Counted from the stretch's first letter, positions 25,949-33,310 are shown. The stretch is 59,568 nucleotides of DNA from Pseudomonadota bacterium (GCA_022566735.1 JADFIG010000019.1:1-59568), one strand, 5' to 3'. Numbers and translations: made by a program. Notes: generated from the sequence alone by a model not told the origin.

Positions 25949-26082
25949 TTCTTTCCGGGTCTTGCAGCAACGCAGGCCCGGTCATCTACGTGATAGGAAG
26001 ACGAAGGCGGGACTACTCGCCCCGCCCTCGACCCACCCCCGGAGGAAGGAACGGCTGAAGGTATCCACATCGGAGACACATC

Positions 26083-26352
26083 GTGATCGCCAAAAACATG
26101 CTCAAGTTCGCCGAAGCCCTCGCACTGCAAATGCCTTTGCGCTTCGGCCCGCTCAGGCAGCTCAAGCAAGCACGGCCCACGACGCGGGCAGGCCGTGCCG
26201 CACGATCGGCACGTGCAGCGATCCGCCGCGCTGCACTGAAACTGCGGGTCATCTACCCAATGCCGAAGCCCAAGAGCACGGCCAAGCGAGATACACGGAT
26301 CAGCATGCAATGGCCACTGCCATTCACTGCGATTGCACTGGAGCTTTTCTAA
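26083..26352 (+). CDS. Hypothetical basic phage protein on the plus strand
   Basis: An 89-residue protein, MIAKNMLKFAEALALQMPLR at the start, then an Arg/Ala-rich middle (about residues 28-52) and a hydrophobic end FTAIALELF. The GTG at 26083 follows GGAGA by 7 bases. It converges on the zot gene with 13 bp between stops. No family is recognised. The opposite strand is also open here but has no start signal, so this frame is preferred without certainty. Confidence 0.45.
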   Translation: MIAKNMLKFAEALALQMPLRFGPLRQLKQARPTTRAGRAARSARAAIRRAALKLRVIYPMPKPKSTAKRDTRISMQWPLPFTAIALELF

Positions 26353-26365
26353 AGAGGCGCGCACG

Positions 26366-27589
26366 TCAACGCCTCATGCCTGCCAAAACGGCGCCGTCGT
26401 GACTGTCACCGGGGAGCGAGGGGCCGCCGGGAGTGAATAGACCACCGCTAGGGGGCCGCACAGGATTCGGGCGCCCCACTGGATCGGCGAAGCCGCCAAC
26501 GCCGCCCATTGGCTCAGGATCGACCTTGCTGGGCGCGGCAGGTACCGAGGAGCCGCGCGGGTCCGAAGCCATGTCATGCTTGATGAAGCCACCGACGTTG
26601 CGCGCGTTCCACGCGACGACCTGGGCTGGCATGTCCACCCTCCCGCCTTGGCTGTCGATGCAATACCCACCACCGGCACCGTCGATGCAGCCAACGATGC
26701 GCGGTGGCTTATCAGGCGCACTGGCGACAGCCAGGGGGGCACTGGCCGCGATGGGGGCGGACGCAGCCACGGATGCAACATCGGATGCAGGTGGGTCAAA
26801 CTTGCGGAAGAACATCTTGATGCCCACACCGAAGCAGACGAGCAGCAGCAGCGCGGCCAGGACACCGCCGCGGCCAGATGTGGGAGGTGCAACGTGCGCA
26901 ACAGCCGAGTGAAACAGCCGGTAGTGTTTCGCACGCCTCATCCATGGCTTTTTGTTGCCTAGCTGGGTACGTTCCGGGTTGCTGGCATGGTCCCAGGTGT
27001 AGGTCATGCACAGGGCCGAGCCCATGACCGAGCGAACGTGTCGGTGCAGACCCACGAGGTTGCGAATGGTCGTGTCAATGAGCTGGGGATGCTGGGTGAT
27101 GATCAGGAAGTCCACGCCGTAGTGACGATGGATCTCAAGACACTGGATCCAGTACGGTGGCTTGCGACCGAGACTGCCGCGAGGAGCCAGGAATTGCGCC
27201 TCATCGACCACGATGAGGTCGCCCGGCTTGCACCACAGCCACCAGTTTTGGACCAGCGGCCTCAGGTCGCGGGACTCAGCAGTCGCAGGGTCAACGACCC
27301 TATCCACCGGGTCGGCACCAGCCAGCCGCTGAAACACCGGGGAGTCGCCGGTCTCCATCTGGTTCCAGAAGTCAACCTCCTGATCAGTGACCTTGTCACC
27401 CGTGAGCTTGTGGGGGAGACGCTCGTGGTCAAGGATGAGGCCACGAACGCCAGCAGTGAGCACGCGCCGGGTGTATTTAGAACCGTCGTCCATCACCAGC
27501 TCACGGACGCACTCAGTGGCAACCCGCTCAGCCACAGCGTAGGTTGTCTTGCCAGCGCCAGGCGTGCCGGTGATCAGTTCGATGGTCAT
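26366..27589 (-). CDS. zot: Zot-family assembly ATPase (inovirus pI homologue)
   Basis: A 407-residue inner-membrane protein. It starts at the P-loop region MTIELITGTPGAGKTTYA (Walker A, residues 8-15), with Walker B DLIVVDEAQFL near 142. One membrane helix, VLAALLLLVCFGVGIKMFF (about 245-263), is followed by a periplasmic Pro/Gly-rich tail. Zot/pI proteins drive extrusion of the filament through the envelope. The start overlaps the DUF2523 gene by 4 bp. Confidence 0.93.
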   Translation of the reverse strand: MTIELITGTPGAGKTTYAVAERVATECVRELVMDDGSKYTRRVLTAGVRGLILDHERLPHKLTGDKVTDQEVDFWNQMETGDSPVFQRLAGADPVDRVVDPATAESRDLRPLVQNWWLWCKPGDLIVVDEAQFLAPRGSLGRKPPYWIQCLEIHRHYGVDFLIITQHPQLIDTTIRNLVGLHRHVRSVMGSALCMTYTWDHASNPERTQLGNKKPWMRRAKHYRLFHSAVAHVAPPTSGRGGVLAALLLLVCFGVGIKMFFRKFDPPASDVASVAASAPIAASAPLAVASAPDKPPRIVGCIDGAGGGYCIDSQGGRVDMPAQVVAWNARNVGGFIKHDMASDPRGSSVPAAPSKVDPEPMGGVGGFADPVGRPNPVRPPSGGLFTPGGPSLPGDSHDGAVLAGMRR

Positions 27590-27864
27590 GATTTCGCAAG
27601 GGTCCAGAACCCCTTCGTGGACTGCCAGGTGATGACGAAGGTGATGGCGCCGAGCCAAATGCCGATGGCTTCCCAGAGACCGAGCAAGCCACCCAACTGG
27701 AGGGCGACAAGAGGGAGACCGGAAAGGTCAGACGAAATCTGAGACTTGAGCGCGGAAGCGGCAGAGGTCAGACCAGTGAGCACAACGAGAGACAAGCCAA
27801 CGCTGGCGAGCCAGCGAGCCATGAGGGGGCCGACAAGCCCGACAAGGAAAGATGCGAGGTTCAT
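27586..27864 (-). CDS. DUF2523 minor coat protein (pVI-like)
   Basis: A 92-residue protein with three hydrophobic helices (about 4-32, 50-66 and 70-85), as in DUF2523 proteins that sit directly before zot in inoviruses and correspond to pVI of Ff phages, which helps release and cap the virion. The ATG overlaps the adhesin stop by 4 bp, and its own stop overlaps zot by 4 bp, so the three are translationally coupled. Confidence 0.8.
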   Translation of the reverse strand: MNLASFLVGLVGPLMARWLASVGLSLVVLTGLTSAASALKSQISSDLSGLPLVALQLGGLLGLWEAIGIWLGAITFVITWQSTKGFWTLAKS

Positions 27865-29135
27865 GTCCTGACGGTCGTGATGATCATGAGGAGGGCGCCG
27901 AGAGATGCGAGCGCAAGGACGCCGTGTCGAATCTGCGGAGCGACATCGCAAACGGGCTGATAGCTCATCGACAGCGACCAACCGTGCACGGTGCCAGTCC
28001 ATGGAGCAGGACATGCACCAGAAAGGCCGAGGTTGTCCGCCTGATAGGCAATGGACTTGGTCTGCCAGGTCGGCATGTCGCTGGGCGGCTCGCCGAGCTT
28101 GATGCAGGCAAGGGCAGTGGGGTTGAGATCGCAGGGGTCCTTGTCCGGGGTTTGAGACTCGGTCGTGGTGGACCCATCAGGGTTGTTGGTCACCGTCGTA
28201 TTGGTGACGTTGTAGGTGTCGCCTGCATAGGTGATGTTATTCGTGACCGTCACGGTAGATACAGACGTGGTGCCGTTGGGCTGGGTGACGGTCTTGGTCG
28301 TCGCAGGCTGGGTCAAGGTGGCCGGGCCAGTTGCTGGCCTTGTCTCAGCGTATGGCTGAGCACTGACGCCCTGCCCCATGGCTTGCTTGACCACGTCCAC
28401 AGCCTTCGCTGGGTCAGCGTATGGCTTGACCTTGTCGGCTGCTTGCTCAGGCGAGAGGGTTTGCACGGTGCCACCGTTGCAAAGCTGATCGGCGCGGACC
28501 TTGGAGCCATCGGGACAGGTCTTGACCGTGGTGAGGTAATAGCCGACGGGTATGCCGCCCTCATACACAGTGCCGTTGATGTGCCGGTACTTGATGTAGC
28601 AGTTGACAGAGGAGCCTTGAGGAATAGGCGCGCAATTCCAAGCGAGCAGCACAGCGCCATTCGACAGTGAGTTCACGAGCACCTCATAGGGGGTGTCGTA
28701 AAACGGATTCGATTGATTTGTAGCGTTCTGATAGCGATAGCCGGGGCCACTGTTGGGAGTGAGGCCACCATCGCATTGCATGGAGCCGGACACCCAGTGG
28801 CAGCCAAGTCCGTCATAAAGCGAGTAAAGCAGGGATGCAGTGTTAAGCAGAGGCAGCACCCGAGCGCCCATGGCGAGAGCACCACGGAGAGAAATCGCAC
28901 GATTAACGTACATGTCAGCACTGGCCGCACCGATAGAGGTGCGAACCTTGTCAGCCATGATCACCTCGCCCTGCAAAACCGTGCTTGGGGAGTAGGTGCG
29001 ATAGGCCGAGCCAACATCGGTCATGGAGCCAGGGTAGAGCGTGCCTCCTGACACACCACCCGTGTAAGAAGGCAACGCCTGAGCGCGAGCACCAAGGGAA
29101 ACGACGGCCAGCACGAAGGCAAGCAGGTATCTCAT
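27861..29135 (-). CDS. Adhesin/attachment minor coat protein (pIII-like)
   Basis: A 424-residue secreted protein. Its signal peptide is MRYLLAFVLAVVSLGARAQA. A Gly/Ser/Tyr-rich ectodomain with several cysteines leads to a Thr/Asn-rich repeat-like region (TTKTVTQPNGTTSVSTVTV, about 300-350) and a C-terminal membrane helix (HGVLALASLGALLMIITTV). Position before the DUF2523 gene and zot fits the receptor-binding pIII protein. Sequence similarity to known pIII proteins cannot be judged by eye, because these diverge quickly. Confidence 0.75.
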   Translation of the reverse strand: MRYLLAFVLAVVSLGARAQALPSYTGGVSGGTLYPGSMTDVGSAYRTYSPSTVLQGEVIMADKVRTSIGAASADMYVNRAISLRGALAMGARVLPLLNTASLLYSLYDGLGCHWVSGSMQCDGGLTPNSGPGYRYQNATNQSNPFYDTPYEVLVNSLSNGAVLLAWNCAPIPQGSSVNCYIKYRHINGTVYEGGIPVGYYLTTVKTCPDGSKVRADQLCNGGTVQTLSPEQAADKVKPYADPAKAVDVVKQAMGQGVSAQPYAETRPATGPATLTQPATTKTVTQPNGTTSVSTVTVTNNITYAGDTYNVTNTTVTNNPDGSTTTESQTPDKDPCDLNPTALACIKLGEPPSDMPTWQTKSIAYQADNLGLSGACPAPWTGTVHGWSLSMSYQPVCDVAPQIRHGVLALASLGALLMIITTVRT

Positions 29136-29206
29136 TTGCCCACCACCCAAAGGACAAGAATCAAAATGGCGGCGTACATGGCCTGAAGCAGGAGGTCGGT
29201 TGTCAT
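29132..29206 (-). CDS. 24-residue membrane microprotein
   Basis: A short frame, MTTDLLLQAMYAAILILVLW then VVGK, that is one transmembrane helix. Its ATG lies in a 4-bp overlap with the upstream 95-residue gene and its stop in a 4-bp overlap with the adhesin gene, so its place in a chain of coupled genes argues that it is real. Size and topology resemble the pVII/pIX tip proteins of Ff phages. Confidence 0.7.
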   Translation of the reverse strand: MTTDLLLQAMYAAILILVLWVVGK

Positions 29207-29490
29207 GACGCGTAGAAGAGTTTGAGGACGATGGCCTTCCACGCCCAGACACTAACGATGGCCACAAGGCCGAGGCCGAACAACGCGCTTGCGTCGCCGT
29301 AGAAATTCGAGGGGGCCGCGTAGCCGTCGAGCAGCTTTTGAAACTCAACGGGCTCGATGACCACCCATCGCTTTTCGCACGCGTAAGGCGCACTCATCAC
29401 GTAGAACGTGCCAGGGCTGGACAGCCAGTAATCGGCAGCCTCACCGAACTGTGCGCAGTAGACGTATGGACCCAGATCAGGTGCAGCCAT
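29203..29490 (-). CDS. Inovirus membrane protein, probable minor coat
   Basis: A 95-residue protein whose N-terminal 60 residues are soluble, with two cysteines (CAQF, ACEK) that could form a disulfide. A C-terminal helix (ALFGLGLVAIVSVWAWKAIVL, about 69-89) follows. There is no cleavable signal. It is the first gene after the coat-protein terminator and is coupled to the microprotein by a 4-bp overlap. Function inferred from position only. Confidence 0.65.
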   Translation of the reverse strand: MAAPDLGPYVYCAQFGEAADYWLSSPGTFYVMSAPYACEKRWVVIEPVEFQKLLDGYAAPSNFYGDASALFGLGLVAIVSVWAWKAIVLKLFYAS

Positions 29491-29521
29491 GGAAAACCCC
29501 TTTTACTTTGGCGACGTGATC

Positions 29522-29551
29522 ACCAAAGGAAAAGCCCCTCGCGAGAGGGGC
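29522..29551 (-). terminator. Terminator after the major coat gene
   Basis: The stem GCCCCTC (29534-29540) pairs with GAGGGGC (29545-29551) with loop GCGA, followed on the minus strand by TTTTCCTTTGG. Filamentous phages usually place a terminator directly after the major coat gene so that coat mRNA is far more abundant than that of downstream genes. Confidence 0.8.
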
Positions 29552-29557
29552 CATGGA

Positions 29558-29770
29558 TCAGATGATGCCCAGCTTCTTGAGCACCTTGTAAATGAGGAAG
29601 ACAGCGGCACCCATGGCAGCGAGCAGGCCAACCGCCGACAGACCATCGGTCTGTGCGGTCGTGATGGCAGTGGCAATGCCTTCGGGCAGCGCGGCGAACA
29701 CGGTGCCGGTGGCGGTCGAGGCGATGGCCAACAGACCGGCGGGACGAGCAAAACGGACGAACTTGGACAT
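29558..29770 (-). CDS. Major coat protein (pVIII-like)
   Basis: A 70-residue precursor. The basic N-terminus and hydrophobic stretch form a signal peptide that probably ends at VFA-A (after residue 26). The mature protein of 44 residues starts ALPEGIATAITTAQTDG, with an amphipathic part, a hydrophobic helix (AVGLLAAMGAAVFLIY) and a basic end KVLKKLGII that would contact DNA. This is the standard pVIII design. GGGAG lies 8 bases before the ATG. Confidence 0.92.
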   Translation of the reverse strand: MSKFVRFARPAGLLAIASTATGTVFAALPEGIATAITTAQTDGLSAVGLLAAMGAAVFLIYKVLKKLGII

Positions 29771-29834
29771 AGATGTCACTCCCGGTGCAGGTTGATAAAA
29801 GCCCTCCTGATGCACCAGCCAGGAAGGCCAGGAA

Positions 29835-29936
29835 TCAGAGAGCGCGCCGCCGATCAGGCGGGCACATGGCAGCAGCCCACACGATGGTCAGCAGGACGCC
29901 GACCAAGAGACCGCAGACAGAGCCGAGCCAGAACAC
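29835..29936 (-). CDS. 33-residue membrane microprotein
   Basis: A GTG-started frame, MFWLGSVCGLLVGVLLTIVW then AAAMCPPDRRRAL: one transmembrane helix and a basic tail. It begins 1 base after the stop of the single-stranded-DNA-binding gene and lies just before the major coat gene, which is where Ff phages carry genes VII and IX (33 and 32 residues). A longer frame from 30074 is open but would overlap the upstream gene completely. Confidence 0.65.
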   Translation of the reverse strand: MFWLGSVCGLLVGVLLTIVWAAAMCPPDRRRAL

Positions 29937-29937
29937 G

Positions 29938-30252
29938 TCAGGCCCCAGACTTGGCAGCAGCAGCAGCAGGAGCCACGGGTGCCTTGACGGTGTAAGGCGT
30001 GAGGCCGGTGAGGTGCGCCTCGATGCGGCGCGAGGCCATGTTCGGGCGCAAAGCGAAGGTGCCGAGGTAGACACCGGGGTTGACGGTGCCGAACAGATCG
30101 CGAGGGATCTGGAGCACGCCGACCTGATCGACCTCGCCGGTGTCCTTCAGGAGAAGGCACTCAGCGTCTTGCATGCGGTATGGCTTGCCGGTCTTGGAGC
30201 TGATGCCCTCACGGACGTCGTTCAGCTTCAGAATTTGAAGGATGGATTGCAT
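29938..30252 (-). CDS. Single-stranded-DNA-binding-like protein (pV-like)
   Basis: A 104-residue protein with a beta-rich pattern, including SKTGKPYRMQDAECLLL and GVYLGTFALRPN, ending in an Ala/Pro/Lys tail. Gene position (first leftward gene, before the small membrane and coat genes) and size match the pV proteins that coat nascent phage ssDNA and switch replication to virion production. GAGAGA precedes the ATG. Its promoter lies in the operator region shared with the regulator. Confidence 0.75.
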   Translation of the reverse strand: MQSILQILKLNDVREGISSKTGKPYRMQDAECLLLKDTGEVDQVGVLQIPRDLFGTVNPGVYLGTFALRPNMASRRIEAHLTGLTPYTVKAPVAPAAAAAKSGA

Positions 30253-30258
30253 AATGTC

Positions 30259-30317
30259 TCTCACAAGAGTGGTACCACAAAAGTGTGGTAACTGAACAAT
30301 ACCACAAAAGTGTGAGA
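30259..30317. promoter_or_regulatory. Three operator-like repeats between the pV-like gene and the regulator
   Basis: A perfect inverted repeat TACCACA-AAAG-TGTGGTA (30273-30290) is followed 27 bp later by TACCACA-AAAG-TGTGAGA (30300-30317) and preceded by a weaker TCTCACA-AGAG-TGGTA (30259-30274). They fill the 71-bp gap between the divergent start codons, so a protein bound here would control both lytic and regulator promoters. The regulator encoded next door is the obvious candidate. Confidence 0.75.
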
Positions 30318-30323
30318 ACGCAA

Positions 30324-30602
30324 ATGCAAATCCGAGAACTGCTAGACAAAGCGAAGACGGTGACGAAGAGTGACCTAGCAACGGCAAGAGCGATCAACGT
30401 GCCGGGAAGCTATGTAGCGGACTGGAGAGCAGGAATCAGGACGTGCACGGCAGAAGACAGAGCACTACTAGCCGATGTCGCAGGCGTTGACCCAATCGCA
30501 GAAATTGCGGAAGCACTCATCGAGAGAACAGCCGGAAAGGCAAAAGGCGAACGGTTACGAGCCGTGCTTATGGCCCGCCTGCAATCTGTGGGAAAATCTT
30601 AG
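30324..30602 (+). CDS. HTH phage regulator (DUF3693-like), truncated by integration
   Basis: A 92-residue protein beginning MQIRELLDKAKTVTKSDLAT, with a helix-turn-helix (ATARAINVPGSYVADWRAG) like DUF3693/Cro-type phage repressors, and a basic helical end. The last sense codons, GTG-GGA-AAA-TCT, lie within the attachment repeat; the TAG stop uses host bases AG. Joined to the left prophage end, the frame continues 14 residues (FVYHARKRLRRLGL) to a stop beside a terminator. The integrated gene therefore encodes a shortened protein. It has no terminator here and ends 35 bp before alaA. Confidence 0.75.
   Translation: MQIRELLDKAKTVTKSDLATARAINVPGSYVADWRAGIRTCTAEDRALLADVAGVDPIAEIAEALIERTAGKAKGERLRAVLMARLQSVGKS
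30587..30600 (+). repeat. Candidate attR core inside the regulator gene
   Basis: TGTGGGAAAATCTT matches attL at 23886-23899 in 12 of 14 positions, with identical TGTGG and AAATCTT. Codon phase is the same at both ends, which is why joining the ends keeps the regulator frame open. The host sequence that follows, CTTTCCCCCATT, begins the 35-bp leader of alaA. Confidence 0.65.
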
Positions 30603-30637
30603 CTTTCCCCCATTTTGCCCGCCCGCGGAGGCCTGTC

Positions 30638-31864
30638 TTGAAACCGATCGCCAAGTCCAGCAAACTCGCCAATGTCTGCTACGACATCCGGGGGCCCGTG
30701 CTGGAAAAGGCGCGGCAGATGGAAGAAGAAGGCCACAAGATCATCAAGCTCAACATCGGCAACCTGGCCGTGTTCGGGCTGGAGCCGCCCGACGAGATCG
30801 TGCAGGACATGATCCGCAACCTCGCCGGCGCCGCGGGCTACACTGACAGCAAGGGCCTGTTTGCCCCACGCAAGTCGGTGGTGCATTACTGTCAGGAAAA
30901 GGGCATCAAGGGCGTCACGGTCGACGACGTCTACCTGGGCAACGGGGCCTCTGAGCTGATCGTCATGGCGCTCAACGCCCTGCTCAACGAGGGCGACGAG
31001 GTGCTGCTGCCGTCGCCCGACTACCCGCTCTACACCGCGGCCGTGTCGCTGTCGGGCGGCCGTCCGGTCCACTACGTCTGCGACGAGCAGCAGGAGTGGT
31101 ACCCCGACATCGCCGACATCCGCGCCAAGATCACGCCGGCCACGCGCGCCATCGTCGTCATCAACCCGAACAACCCGACCGGCGCGCTCTATCCGGAGAG
31201 CCTGCTGCGCGAGATCATCCAGGTCGCACGCGAGCACCAGCTCATCGTGATGGCCGACGAGATCTACGACAAGACGCTGTACGACGGCCATGTGCACACC
31301 TCGATGGCTTCGCTGGCCGACGACGTGCTGTTTTTGACCTTCAACGGCCTGTCCAAGAACTACCGCTCCTGCGGCTACCGCGCCGGCTGGATGGTGGTGT
31401 CAGGCGAGAAGCGCCATGCCCGTGACTACATCGAGGGCCTGAACATGCTGGCCTCGATGCGCCTGTGCGCCAACACGCCGGGCCAGCTGGCCATCCAGAC
31501 CGCGCTGGGCGGCTACCAGAGCATCAAGGACCTGGTCGCGCCCACCGGCCGCCTGTGCCGCCAGCGCGACCTGGCCCACGACCTGCTCAACCAGATCCCC
31601 GGCGTGAGCGTGGTGAGGCCCAAGGGCGCGCTCTACATGTTCCCGCGCCTGGACCCCAGGATGTACCCCATCGCCGACGACCAGCGCTTCGCCTACGAGC
31701 TGCTGGCCGAGGAGAAGGTGCTGATCGTGCAGGGCACGGGCTTCAACTGGATGAATCCGGACCACTTCCGCCTGGTCTTCCTGCCCAACAGCGACGACCT
31801 GACGGACGCCATCGGCCGCATCGCCCGCTTCCTGGACAGCTACCGCAAGCGTCACAGCGTTTGA
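30638..31864 (+). CDS. alaA: Glutamate-pyruvate (alanine) aminotransferase
   Basis: A 408-residue class I/II PLP enzyme very close in sequence to E. coli AlaA (SSKLANVCYDIRGPVLEKA at the start; NPNNPTGALY, DEIYDKTLY). The PLP lysine is Lys240 in FNGLSKNYR. It makes alanine from pyruvate and glutamate. The start codon is TTG at 30638 with GGAGG at 30627-30631; relatives also start at MKPI. It precedes hom and thrC. Its upstream region was replaced by the prophage, so it may now depend on read-through from the phage regulator promoter. Confidence 0.93.
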   Translation: MKPIAKSSKLANVCYDIRGPVLEKARQMEEEGHKIIKLNIGNLAVFGLEPPDEIVQDMIRNLAGAAGYTDSKGLFAPRKSVVHYCQEKGIKGVTVDDVYLGNGASELIVMALNALLNEGDEVLLPSPDYPLYTAAVSLSGGRPVHYVCDEQQEWYPDIADIRAKITPATRAIVVINPNNPTGALYPESLLREIIQVAREHQLIVMADEIYDKTLYDGHVHTSMASLADDVLFLTFNGLSKNYRSCGYRAGWMVVSGEKRHARDYIEGLNMLASMRLCANTPGQLAIQTALGGYQSIKDLVAPTGRLCRQRDLAHDLLNQIPGVSVVRPKGALYMFPRLDPRMYPIADDQRFAYELLAEEKVLIVQGTGFNWMNPDHFRLVFLPNSDDLTDAIGRIARFLDSYRKRHSV

Positions 31865-31951
31865 AGGCCCTGCCTGACGGACCCCTTTTTTGATCGACCC
31901 CCGCGTGCTGCCCACGAGGCCGCGCGCAGCAAGACCGCGAGAACACACACC

Positions 31952-33310
31952 ATGAGCCAAGAACAACTGCGTCCCGTGCGCGTCGGCCTGCTGGGCATCG
32001 GCACCGTCGGCAGCGGCACCTTCACCGTGCTGAAACGCAACCAGGAAGAGATCCGCCGCCGTGCCGGCCGTGGCATCGAGATCACCATGGTGGCCGACCT
32101 CAACGTCGAGTTGGCCAGGAAGGTCGTGGGCGATGCCGCCCAGGTCGTGTCCGACGCCCGCCAGGTCATCGCCAACCCGGACGTCGACGTGGTGGTGGAG
32201 CTGATCGGTGGCTATGGCGTGGCCAAGGCCCTGGTGCTGGAAGCCATCGCCGCCGGCAAGCACGTGGTCACGGCCAACAAGGCCCTGCTGGCCGTGCACG
32301 GCACCGAGATCTTCGCGGCGGCCCGCGCCAAGGGCGTGATCGTGGCCTTCGAAGCGGCTGTCGCCGGTGGCATCCCCATCATCAAGGCGCTGCGCGAAGG
32401 CCTGACGGCCAACCAGATCCAGTGGGTGGCCGGCATCATCAACGGCACGACGAACTTCATCCTGTCCGAGATGCGCGACAAGGGCCTGGACTTCGACGTG
32501 GTGCTGAAAGAAGCGCAACGCCTGGGTTACGCCGAGGCCGACCCGACCTTCGACATCGAGGGCGTGGACGCCGCGCACAAGGCCACGCTGCTGAGCGCCA
32601 TCGCCTTCGGCATCCCGGTGCAGTTCGACAAGGCCCACGTGGAAGGCATCACCCAGCTGTCGGCCACCGACATCAAGTACGCCGAGCAGCTGGGCTACCG
32701 CATCAAGCTGCTGGGCATTGCGCGCCGCCGCATGGATGTCAAGACACCTCACGGGGTCGGTGGCATCGAGCTGCGCACCCACCCCACGCTGGTGCCGATG
32801 CGCCGCCTGATCGCCAACGTCGAGGGCGCCATGAACGCCGTGCTGGTGCAGGGCGACGCCGTGGGCACGACCATGTACTACGGCAAGGGTGCCGGCTCCG
32901 AGCCGACCGCCTCGGCCGTGGTGGCCGACCTGGTGGACATCGCCCGCCTGCTGGACGCCGCCCCCGAGGCCCGCGTGCCTTACCTGGCCTTCCAGCCGGA
33001 TGAGATGTCCACGCTGCCCATCCTGCCGCTGGACGAGGTCGTCACATCCTTCTACCTGCGCCTGCGCGTGGCCGACAAGGCCGGCGTGCTGGCCAAGATC
33101 ACCGGCATCCTGGCCGAGCAGGGCATCAGCATCGACGCGGTCATCCAGCGCGAGGCCGACGAGGTCAGCGGCGAGGGCAACCAGACCGACCTGATCATCC
33201 TGACCCACGACACCACCGAGGGCGGCATGAACAAGGCCATCGCGGCCATGCAGGCGCTGCCGACGGTGCTGGCGCCCATCGTGCGCGTTCGCAAGGAAGA
33301 GCTGGCATGA
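31952..33310 (+). CDS. hom: Homoserine dehydrogenase
   Basis: A 452-residue monofunctional enzyme that reduces aspartate semialdehyde to homoserine. It has the Rossmann motif GLLGIGTVGSGT (residues 12-23), TANKALLA, the catalytic region IINGTTNFIL and a C-terminal ACT domain (about 360-440) for feedback by threonine. It lies 87 bp after alaA and overlaps thrC by 4 bp. Confidence 0.95.
   Translation: MSQEQLRPVRVGLLGIGTVGSGTFTVLKRNQEEIRRRAGRGIEITMVADLNVELARKVVGDAAQVVSDARQVIANPDVDVVVELIGGYGVAKALVLEAIAAGKHVVTANKALLAVHGTEIFAAARAKGVIVAFEAAVAGGIPIIKALREGLTANQIQWVAGIINGTTNFILSEMRDKGLDFDVVLKEAQRLGYAEADPTFDIEGVDAAHKATLLSAIAFGIPVQFDKAHVEGITQLSATDIKYAEQLGYRIKLLGIARRRMDVKTPHGVGGIELRTHPTLVPMRRLIANVEGAMNAVLVQGDAVGTTMYYGKGAGSEPTASAVVADLVDIARLLDAAPEARVPYLAFQPDEMSTLPILPLDEVVTSFYLRLRVADKAGVLAKITGILAEQGISIDAVIQREADEVSGEGNQTDLIILTHDTTEGGMNKAIAAMQALPTVLAPIVRVRKEELA

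Larger units (their letters stand above)
25532..26082. other. Prophage intergenic region with several strong hairpins
   Basis: This 551-bp stretch between the initiator gene and the plus-strand ORF is dense in inverted repeats: 25561-25592, 25684-25700 (GGCCGGC-TTC-GCCGGCC), a 14-bp palindrome CCAGCCCGGGCTGG at 25736-25749, 25897-25948 and 26006-26026. In filamentous phages the intergenic region carries plus- and minus-strand origins and the packaging signal as hairpins, so this is the likely equivalent. Only one doubtful ORF is found in it. Confidence 0.65.
23886..30600. mobile_element. Inovirus (filamentous phage) prophage
   Basis: About 6.7 kb, a usual inovirus genome size. It contains a Zot (pI-like) ATPase, major coat protein with signal peptide, adhesin-like protein, single-stranded-DNA-binding-like protein, rolling-circle initiator, serine recombinase and HTH regulator. 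GC content is lower than in the flanks. Structural genes read leftward on the minus strand; the regulator and one unknown ORF read rightward. It sits between the Mth938-like gene and alaA, which are divergent neighbours in relatives. The ends are a 14-bp near-repeat. Confidence 0.93.

Noticed and set aside
25861..26364. 167-codon minus-strand frame between zot and the initiator gene
   Set aside because: It has no RBS at its start, crosses the strong hairpin and is Cys/Pro/Arg-rich in a random way. The plus-strand frame is more protein-like.
23934..30636. 8-bp direct repeat AGGCCTGT at 23934-23941 and 30629-30636 as prophage attachment core
   Set aside because: Shorter than the 14-bp near-repeat, and joining there would destroy the alaA RBS and not explain the regulator frame or terminator.
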